Assembly (NCBI RefSeq): GCF_039543565.1
Contig: NZ_BAABJZ010000100.1
Span: 1-64,000 of the forward strand
Source of the DNA: Ferrimonas pelagia
Lineage (GTDB): Bacteria; Pseudomonadota; Gammaproteobacteria; Enterobacterales; Shewanellaceae
Direction of reading: 5' to 3'
DNA: 64,000 nt
A model generated the notes under the pieces. The model had not been told where the DNA came from and made no database searches. It worked only from the letters and a program-made list of their open reading frames with translations. Shown piece by piece: positions 54,270-62,200 of the stretch. Every line of letters starts with the position of its first letter. The first letter of the stretch is position 1. A program made the position numbers and the translations under genes.

Positions 54270-55049
54270 ATGAGCTCAACCCGTCCGCCCGCCGTTGCCG
54301 GTGCGTTTTATCCTGACGATCCCGCTGGCTTAAACCAGCAACTGGACGCCTTTTTGTCACCGCTTCCTGTGGCAACACCCCACAGCGCCCCCCGCGCGTT
54401 GATCGTCCCGCACGCCGGCTATGTCTACTCCGGCGCCATCGCCGCGCACGCCTTCGCCTATCTGGCGCAAACCCGTTACCAGCGGATCTGGCTGCTGGGC
54501 CCGGCCCACCGCGTCGCGCTGCGTGGGATCGCCGCCCCCAGCTGGGCCGAGTTTAATACGCCACTCGGCCCCGTGCCGCTGGATCGACACTGCCTTGAAC
54601 GCTTGATCCGTTGTCCCCATGTCACCGTCTGCGATCCCGCTCATCAGCTCGAGCATTGCCTTGAGGTGCAGCTGCCGTTTCTGCAGCGCCTGCTGCCGGG
54701 CACTCCTATCGTGCCGCTGGTGGTGGGCCAGATCGCCCCTGCCGAGCTCGAACAACTGCTCACCGAGCAGGTTGAGCCCGATGATCTACTGATCATCAGC
54801 ACCGATCTCAGCCACTTCCATGCGCAAACCGAAGCACTGCAACGCGATGGTGAGACGGTTAGGCGGATCCTCAAGTTCGACGCCGGGCTCAATGGCGACG
54901 ACGCCTGTGGCGCCTATCCGCTCAATGGTGCCCTGCGCTGGGCTCAACACCAGGGGTTGTCGATCCACAAAGTGGCGCAGGACACCTCCGCCCGCGTCAA
55001 TCACGATCATCAACAGGTGGTGGGCTATGCCGCATTCGTCCTGCAATGA
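54270..55049 (+). CDS. amrB: AmmeMemoRadiSam protein B, MEMO-like
   Basis: A 259-residue MEMO1-family protein of the extradiol-dioxygenase-like fold: VAGAFYPDDPAGL at the start, ALIVPHAGYVYSGAIAAHAF, then LIISTDLSHFH and NGALRWAQ. It retains several His residues that could bind metal. It overlaps the AMMECR1 gene by 23 bases and is divergent from the radical SAM gene. Confidence 0.88.
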   Translation: MSSTRPPAVAGAFYPDDPAGLNQQLDAFLSPLPVATPHSAPRALIVPHAGYVYSGAIAAHAFAYLAQTRYQRIWLLGPAHRVALRGIAAPSWAEFNTPLGPVPLDRHCLERLIRCPHVTVCDPAHQLEHCLEVQLPFLQRLLPGTPIVPLVVGQIAPAELEQLLTEQVEPDDLLIISTDLSHFHAQTEALQRDGETVRRILKFDAGLNGDDACGAYPLNGALRWAQHQGLSIHKVAQDTSARVNHDHQQVVGYAAFVLQ

Positions 55050-55641
55050 CACCCCGTCACCCGCCGAGCAACAGCGCTGGCTTGCCTGGGTGCGCCAGAG
55101 CATCGCCGCCCAATGGGGCCAAACCGCCCAGCCGCCATCACTGCAGTGGGGCGATCGGATCACCGATGCCTTTGTCAGCCTGCATAAAGGCGGCGCACTG
55201 CGCGGCTGCATGGGCGTCACCGGCAACCAAACCCAACCGCTGACCGCCTTGCTGTCCCATCTGGCGCAACAAACCGCCTTCGCCGATCCCCGCTTTGCCC
55301 CACTGGCTCAGGCCGAACTGGACGATTGCCAGATAGAGATCCATATCCTCGGCCCCAAGCACGCCATTGCGGCCAATTCTCGGGCTCAATTGCTGCACTA
55401 CCTGCAAGCCGGACAGGGATTACAGCTACGCCAAGGTGGACGCTCGGCCCTGTTTCTCCCCGTGGTCTGGCACCAGTTACCGGACAAAAACGACTTTGTC
55501 GATGCGCTGCTGCGCAAAGGCGGCTGGCGCGCTGATCACTGGCCCGACGCCATGGACGCCCGCACCTTTTCTGCATTTGAAGTGCATGGCGACGCAGTCC
55601 CGTCAGCCGAGGCCACAGATCTGCGCCAACAGAAGAAATGA
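55027..55641 (+). CDS. amrA: AmmeMemoRadiSam protein A, AMMECR1-like
   Basis: A 204-residue AMMECR1-domain protein from ATG 55027. The conserved core reads VSLHKGGALRGCMGVTGNQ and AFADPRFAPLAQAEL. The start overlaps the MEMO gene end, indicating coupled translation. With the radical SAM and MEMO proteins it forms a widespread conserved trio whose joint function is not established. Confidence 0.85.
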   Translation: MPHSSCNDTPSPAEQQRWLAWVRQSIAAQWGQTAQPPSLQWGDRITDAFVSLHKGGALRGCMGVTGNQTQPLTALLSHLAQQTAFADPRFAPLAQAELDDCQIEIHILGPKHAIAANSRAQLLHYLQAGQGLQLRQGGRSALFLPVVWHQLPDKNDFVDALLRKGGWRADHWPDAMDARTFSAFEVHGDAVPSAEATDLRQQKK

Positions 55642-55718
55642 CATCCGAATCAAAACCAATGAGTTAGCGTAAAATCCTGTCCCAGCCGACAGAACCGGTC
55701 AGATTTCCGACAGAATGC

Positions 55719-55746
55719 TTGCATTTATGTTTGAGTCCGGTATGAT
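55719..55746 (+). promoter_or_regulatory. Probable deaD promoter
   Basis: TTGCAT (55719-55724), a 16-base spacer and TATGAT (55741-55746) make a good sigma-70 promoter. The leader before deaD would be about 150 bases, the kind of long 5' UTR typical of cold-induced RNA helicase genes. Confidence 0.6.
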
Positions 55747-55899
55747 TCGCGGCCTCAAACATTGCTACCTCTTTTCAGTGTTTGAATTCCGGGGCGAGAA
55801 GCGCCATGCGACCGCGTGTTTTTATGGGACCGTCGCTGGGCTATCGCCTCCTCAAATTTTTAGCAGGGCCCTCCTCCTGCCTTTATACAGAGCATCTTA

Positions 55900-57777
55900 A
55901 TGTCTAATAGCTGTGATTTTTCCAGCCTCGGTTTGCCCGAAGCGCTGCTGAACGCCATTTCTGCCATGGGTTTTACTTCCCCGACCCCAATCCAGGCTCA
56001 GTCCATCCCGTATATGCTGGATGGCAACGATATCCTGGGTGAAGCCCAGACCGGTACCGGTAAAACCGCTGCCTTTGGTCTGCCGGCTCTGGCAGGCATT
56101 GATCCGCGTCAGCGTGCTTCTCAAATGCTGGTTCTGGCTCCGACCCGTGAACTGGCGATCCAAGTGGCAACCGCCCTGGAAGAGTTTGCTGTAAACATGA
56201 AAGGCCTGCGCGTAGCGACTATCTACGGCGGACAGCCTTACGGCCCACAGATCCGCGAGATCGAGCGTGGCGCCCAAGTGATCGTTGCGACCCCGGGTCG
56301 TCTGATGGATCACATCCGCAAAGGTACCCTGGTTCTGGACAGCATTCAGTGCTGTGTACTGGATGAAGCCGATGAGATGCTCAACATGGGCTTCCTCGAA
56401 GACATCGAGTGGATCCTGGAGCACCTGCCAGAGCAAGCCCAAATGGCGCTGTTCTCGGCCACCATGCCAAACCAGATCCGCCGCATTGCTGAGCGTTTCC
56501 TGAAGGATCCTAAGCACGTTAAGATCGCCGCGGATAAAGCCCAGAAAGCCAACATCGTCCAGAAAGCTTGGAAGGTGTCCGGTCTGAACAAGATGACCGC
56601 TCTGGAGCGTCTGGCTGAGACCCTGGAATACGATGCCATGATCGTGTTCGTACGTACCCGTAACGACACCATGGAACTGGCCAACCACCTGACCAACCTG
56701 GGCTTCAAAGCCTCAGCGTTGAACGGTGACATGAGCCAGCAGCAGCGTGAGCACACCGTTGCCCAACTGCACAAAGGTAAGATCGACATCCTGATCGCCA
56801 CCGACGTCGTTGCCCGTGGTCTGGACGTACCGCGTATCACTCACGTACTGAACTACGATCTGCCAATGGACTCCGAGTCCTACGTACACCGTATCGGTCG
56901 TACCGGCCGTGCTGGCCGCAGTGGTACTGCGATCCTGTTCGCCCGTCCACGTGAACTGCGTCAGCTGCGCTTCTACGAGCGTCAGACTGCCGGCACCATC
57001 GAAATGATGGAACTGCCAACCGCAGATGAACTGGGCAAGCACCGTATTGCCAAGCTGAGCGTTGAGCTGGCTGAATGTGTTTCCGGTACTGAACTGACCG
57101 AAATGCAAGAGCTGATCAGCAAAATGGCTGAAGAGAACGAGCTGAGCGTTGAGCAACTGGCCGCAGCCCTGCTGTTCCAGCGTCAGCGCACCAAGCCGCT
57201 GAAGCCAAACCCAGATCCAAAGCCACGCTTCGATCGCGAAGACCGTCGTGAGCGCGGTGATCGTGGTGACCGTCCTGAGCGCGGTGCCCGTCGTGAGCGT
57301 CGCCCTGCGACTGACTTCGAGACCTACCGTCTGGAAGTGGGCCGTGAGCACGGCACCCAGGTGAAAGACATCGTCGGCGCCATCGCCAACGAGCTGCAAC
57401 TGGATTCCGGCAACATCGGTCAGATCCGTCTGCACGACGCCCACTCTCTGGTGCAACTGCCAAAAGCCATGCCAGGTGAAACCCTGTCTAAGCTGAAGGC
57501 CATCCACGTACGTAACCGTGCGCTGGCAGCAGAGAAGACCAACGAAGTGATCGAACCACGCGGTGATCGTCCACCACGTCGTGACGGCGGTTTCCGTGGT
57601 CGTGACGGTGGCAACCGTGATGGCGGTCGTCGTGAAGGCGGCTACCGTGGTAACCGTGACGGCGCCCCACGTGGCGACCGTAACGAGCGCAGTGGCCACC
57701 GTGGTAGCCGTGACAGCGCCCCACGCGGTGAGCGTACCGAGCGTCGCCCACGTCGTGAGAACTTCGGCAACCAGTAA
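55900..57777 (+). CDS. deaD: DEAD-box RNA helicase
   Basis: A 625-residue DeaD/CsdA-type helicase that unwinds RNA in ribosome assembly and mRNA decay, particularly in the cold. Motifs in order: Q motif (FTSPTPIQAQS), AQTGTGKT (49-56), PTRELA, TPGR, DEAD (about 157), SAT, VARGLDV and HRIGRTGRAGR. A DbpA-like RNA-binding domain (about 470-545) and a long Arg/Gly-rich tail follow. The gene uses far more CGT, GGT and CTG codons than its neighbours, a mark of high expression. A strong promoter and an intrinsic terminator flank it. Confidence 0.96.
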   Translation: MSNSCDFSSLGLPEALLNAISAMGFTSPTPIQAQSIPYMLDGNDILGEAQTGTGKTAAFGLPALAGIDPRQRASQMLVLAPTRELAIQVATALEEFAVNMKGLRVATIYGGQPYGPQIREIERGAQVIVATPGRLMDHIRKGTLVLDSIQCCVLDEADEMLNMGFLEDIEWILEHLPEQAQMALFSATMPNQIRRIAERFLKDPKHVKIAADKAQKANIVQKAWKVSGLNKMTALERLAETLEYDAMIVFVRTRNDTMELANHLTNLGFKASALNGDMSQQQREHTVAQLHKGKIDILIATDVVARGLDVPRITHVLNYDLPMDSESYVHRIGRTGRAGRSGTAILFARPRELRQLRFYERQTAGTIEMMELPTADELGKHRIAKLSVELAECVSGTELTEMQELISKMAEENELSVEQLAAALLFQRQRTKPLKPNPDPKPRFDREDRRERGDRGDRPERGARRERRPATDFETYRLEVGREHGTQVKDIVGAIANELQLDSGNIGQIRLHDAHSLVQLPKAMPGETLSKLKAIHVRNRALAAEKTNEVIEPRGDRPPRRDGGFRGRDGGNRDGGRREGGYRGNRDGAPRGDRNERSGHRGSRDSAPRGERTERRPRRENFGNQ

Positions 57778-57805
57778 GCCTTAGCGCTTGTTGAGTCGAT
57801 AGAGA

Positions 57806-57837
57806 ACGCCGCATCCGCCAGGATGCGGCGTTTTTAT
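57806..57837 (+). terminator. Intrinsic terminator of deaD
   Basis: ACGCCGCATCC (57806-57816) pairs with GGATGCGGCGT (57821-57831), 4-base loop, followed by TTTTATT. Confidence 0.9.
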
Positions 57838-58008
57838 TGCCACCAAGGCCCGCAGCGCGTCCCTCCCCACCACCGGCTTCCTCTCCCCGCTTGAACCCTA
57901 ATCACCGACGAATACACTTTGATACGTCTTGCCGACAGCGCGGCGACAACTCTGTGCTCCTGCTACTTTAGAATGGTTGCCTGTTCCCACTGCCCCTTTG
58001 GAGGCTCC

Positions 58009-58515
58009 ATGCAACGTCTAACCAAACCGACCATTGCCATCCTGACCCTGCTGGCCATTGCGCTGCCCGCACAGGCGGCGGCCCAATCAGGTCCAAAGGG
58101 CCAGAAGCACAAGAAAAGCGTTATCGTGATCAAGCCGCAACATAAGCCGGTCTATAAAGCCCCCAAGGTGCGCCGCTATCGCCACAGCGCCCTGCCCCGC
58201 GCCGCCAGCTTCGCGGTGATCGCCGGGATCAGCTATGCCGTGATCGACAACGCCTACTACCGACGCAGCGGTGACACCTATGTCTACGTCGAACAACCGC
58301 CGGTCGCCACCGTCACGGCCGTGACCAGCCCATCGCCGACAACCGTAGCGCCGGTTGCTGCCTCAGGCCCAGCAGCCGGCACCGTCGTTGACGGCTTACC
58401 GGTAGAAACCACCGCGGTGACCGTCAATGGCGCCAGCTACTACGTCGATGGCAGCGTCTGGTACGCCCCAATCGCCGGCACTCACCAGTTTGTGGTGGTC
58501 GCGCCTCAGCTCTGA
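58009..58515 (+). CDS. DUF6515-like secreted protein
   Basis: A 168-residue protein from ATG 58009, with GGAGG upstream. A signal peptide (cleavage near AQA) leads to a Lys/His-rich segment (KPQHKPVYKAPKVRRYRHSAL), a short hydrophobic stretch (FAVIAGISYAVI), an Ala/Pro/Thr-rich linker and a small C-terminal domain (VTVNGASYYVDGSVWY). This resembles DUF6515, found in surface-associated proteins. Function unknown. Confidence 0.7.
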   Translation: MQRLTKPTIAILTLLAIALPAQAAAQSGPKGQKHKKSVIVIKPQHKPVYKAPKVRRYRHSALPRAASFAVIAGISYAVIDNAYYRRSGDTYVYVEQPPVATVTAVTSPSPTTVAPVAASGPAAGTVVDGLPVETTAVTVNGASYYVDGSVWYAPIAGTHQFVVVAPQL

Positions 58516-58614
58516 CACGCACCATGTCCAGCGGATCGCTCGTTCAACCAGAGCTTGGACAGCCTCTTCAGGGTTGCTATGCTGGCGCTCCCTTTGGAGT
58601 AAAAGCGCTAGCAA

Positions 58615-59142
58615 ATGAAACCTTTAGCCTTAATTACCAGCTGCGTGATCGGCACTCTGAGCCTCTCCGCTCATGCGTCCACCAGCGAAGATCTGGCGCA
58701 GATCTTACGATTTGGTCTGCCGGCCGCTGCAGCCGCCACCAGCTGGGCCAAGGACGATAGCGAGGGCCTGTGGCAATTCGGCATAAGCTTTGCCGCCAGC
58801 TCCGCTACGGCATTGGCGCTCAAGTCGAGCGTCGATGCCGAGCGGCCCGATGGCAGTAGCAACGACAGCTTTCCCAGCGGCCACGCCACCAATACCTTTG
58901 CCGCCGCCAGCTACCTGCAGCAGCGCTATGGCTGGGAGTACGGCGTGCCCGCCTATGCATTGGCGTCTTGGACCGCGGTGAGCCGGGTCAACACCGATCA
59001 CCATCGCTGGGGCGATGTGCTGGCGGGCGCCGCGCTGGGCATGGCCTTCAGCTATTGGCTGGTGGATCCCTATAGCCCGGTTCAACTGACCCCGCTGATC
59101 GGCAAAGACAGCGTGATGCTGACCGGATCGATCCGCTTCTGA
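58615..59142 (+). CDS. PAP2-family phosphatase
   Basis: A 175-residue protein with a signal peptide (MKPLALITSCVIGTLSLSAHA) and the three-part PAP2 signature KSSVDAERPDG, FPSGHATNTF and RVNTDHHRWGDVLAG. It should be a periplasmic acid phosphatase or lipid phosphatase. It is shorter than multi-helix lipid phosphatases, favouring a soluble or weakly anchored form. Confidence 0.85.
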   Translation: MKPLALITSCVIGTLSLSAHASTSEDLAQILRFGLPAAAAATSWAKDDSEGLWQFGISFAASSATALALKSSVDAERPDGSSNDSFPSGHATNTFAAASYLQQRYGWEYGVPAYALASWTAVSRVNTDHHRWGDVLAGAALGMAFSYWLVDPYSPVQLTPLIGKDSVMLTGSIRF

Positions 59143-59269
59143 TCCGGCCCCATGGCCGCGCGCGGCAGCCCGGCGACGCCCGCCACATCCAGGTCATTTC
59201 GCGCCCTCAGCCCAGATAAAGAATGCCTACTACACTGAAACCTTCATGGTTTTGGTGGAAGGGTAGATC

Positions 59270-62200
59270 TTGGATCGCAAGCGCAAGCCGCCCCCGCTTC
59301 GGCGTCAGGTACTTTGGCAACTGCTGTTGCCCATGCTCCTGCTGCTGGCGCTGGGACAGGCCCTCAACCTCTATGTCGAGCAAACCCGCTGGCGCAATGA
59401 GGTGCACCAGCATATGGAAGATGAGCTGGCCCTGCTGGCCGAGCGGCTCGAAGGTCTGCTCGCGCGCGTCAGCCAGACCGTCAATGGCTCGGTGTCTCAC
59501 CTCGAGCACGGCCCCCTGCCGCCCGATCCCCGTTTATACCAACTCACCCAACGCCACCTCAACGACAACCCCGCCCTCTACGGCAGCGCCATTGCACTCG
59601 ATCCCGCCCTCTATCAACGCCGCTTTGCCCCCTACAGCTGGCGCGACCGTACCGGTCTTCACAGCATCGACATCGCCGCCAATGCCTACGACTACAGCGA
59701 TGGGAACTGGGATTGGTGGAGTCGACCGAAAAGCAGCAACAGCGCGATCTGGACCCCTGCCTACTTCGATGAGTCGGCGGGCAACATCCTGATGACCAGC
59801 TACAGCGCCCCGCTGTTTATCGACGGTCAATTCCATGGGGTGATCACCGCCGATCTGGCGTTGCAGGATCTGGCTCGACGACTGGATCTCAGCAATGAGG
59901 AGCTGCTGTTGGCCGACGCCGACGGCCGTCTGCTGGCGCACCCGAACCCAGCGTTGATCCTCAATACCCAACTGTCCGATCTGCTCGCCGATACCGAATC
60001 GAATCGCCAACTGCAAGCCGACGCGCGCCAGCTGGGCCACGGCGTGCGGCGGCTGCAGACAGCCGACGGCACCGCCAGTGTGGTCGCCTTTCGCCGCCTG
60101 CCGCAAAACGATTGGCTGATGATCCTGCACCGCCCGGCCGAGCAGGTCGACGCCCCGATCCGAGAGAAGTACCGTCGTAACCTGTTGCAGCTGCTGATCT
60201 ACGGCCTGCTGTTTGGCCTGATCAGCTGGCTGCTCAGCCGTCGCCTGCTGCAACCGCTGGAGCAGCTTCGCAGCCGAGTGATCGCCCTGCAGCACGGCAG
60301 CCGCACACTGGCGCCGCTCAGCCACCCGGGCACCGAGGAGATCCAGGCGCTGGATCAGGGCCTACTGTCCATGGCCGCCAGCCTGCAAGAGCGGGAGAAA
60401 CGGCTGCGCGACGCCCACGGCAATCGCCTCGCCGGACTGCTGGAGGGCATGGGCGATCAGGCCTTCTACCTGTCGATGGACCAAGGCGGCCGAATACTGC
60501 AGGTGAGTGACAGCGTCTCGGCCGTGCTGGGCTACGACGCGGCCCAGCTGCGGGATAAGTTTCCGCGCCTGCTGACCGACAACCCGGCCAATGAGGCCAA
60601 CTGGCGCTACCAGCAACAAGCGCTGCAGGGCGAGGCGGTCCCGCCCCACCCGCTGGAGCTGCGCCATCGGGACGGACGAGCCCGTCAGTTCAATGTCTAC
60701 CTGCAGCCGATCCGCGATGAACAGGATCAGGTGCTGGGCGCCGAAGCGCTGCTGACCGATATCAGCGACGAGGTGGAGGCGGGCCGCTGGTATCAATCCA
60801 TTATCGAAGCCGCGCCGGACGCCATCTTGCTGGTCGAGCCCGATGGCCGCATCGTCTACCTCAATCAACAGGTCGAGCAACTGACCGGCTATCGCAGCAA
60901 TGAGCTGATCAACCAGCCGGTGGAAGTCCTGCTGCCGCAATCGATGCGCGCCCGTCACCCACAGCTGCGGGAGAGGTTCATCCGCGATCCCCGTCCACGG
61001 CCGATGGGGCGGGATCAGGATCTGACCCTGCGGCGCAAGAATGGCTCCGAGCTGGGGGTTGAGATCAGCCTCAGTCAGCTGCCCGACAGCTCGGGCCAAG
61101 GCGTCAAGATCGCCGCCATCATCCGAGATATCACCGAGCGACAACAAGATCAGCAGGCACTGCAGCAAGCCAAACAACAGCTGGAGACCATCACCGAATC
61201 GGTGCCGGGCGTGGTGTTTCAGCTGGTGGCCGAGGATGAACCACATAAGGTCCGCTTTACCTTTATCAGTGGTGGGATCACCACCGCATTCGGGCTGACT
61301 CCCCAACAGGTCTTGGCCGATCCCACCACCGTTCTGAACTGCGTGGTCGATGCCGATCGGCGCAGCTTGGAGCACGCCATGCGCCGCTCCCTTCGGCGCC
61401 AGGAAGACTGGCATATGGAGTTGCGCATGACCCCCCACGGCGGCGAGCCACGCTGGTTCAGTATCGGCGCCAGACTGGATCACGATCCCGCGGGTCTGCC
61501 ACGCTGGAACGGCTTTTTGCTCGACATCGCCGAGCGGCGGGAGATGGCGCAGCAATTGGCCGACTCCGAATCCCACTTCCGTGCCCTGTTCGATAACGCC
61601 GGGATCGCCATCGCCACGCTCACGCCAAACGGAGTGATCAAGGAGATCAACGAGCGCTTTCTCCAGTTCGCCGAGCTGCCCACCGAGCAGCTGCTCGGTC
61701 AGCACATCAGCCAACTGCTGCCCGCCGCCGATCGCGATCCCTTCAATGCCCGCTTAGCCCCACTGCAAGAGGGCACGAGCGCCCACCTAGCCTGTGAACT
61801 GCGCTATCGCAAGCCCGGCGGTGAACTGCGCTGGGCCGATCTGCGCGCAGTGCGGCTCGATCAAGATCGACGACCGGACAGCGCGCTGGTGCTGACCATG
61901 TCCGACATCACCGAGCGACGCCAGATCAACGACGCCCTGACCCAAGCCAAGAACGCCGCCGACGCCGCCAACCGCGCCAAAAGCGATTTTCTGGCCAATA
62001 TGAGCCATGAGATCCGCACGCCGATGAACGCCATCATCGGCATGACCCAGTTGTGCCTACAAACCGAGCTGGCGCCGCGTCAGGCCGACTACCTGCACAA
62101 GATCGACTCCGCCAGCCAGTCGCTGCTTGGGCTGATCAATGACGTGCTGGATTACTCCAAGATAGAAGCGGGCAAGCTGGAGCTGGAGCAGACCGAATTC

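Noticed and set aside
55715..55900. 61-codon frame in the deaD leader
   Set aside because: Its start lies upstream of the predicted transcription start; sequence not protein-like.
56713..57699. 328-residue antisense frame in deaD
   Set aside because: Thr/Val-rich mirror of the Arg/Gly-rich helicase tail.
60362..61714. 450-residue antisense frame in the hybrid kinase
   Set aside because: Shadow of the kinase gene; no domain or ribosome-binding site.
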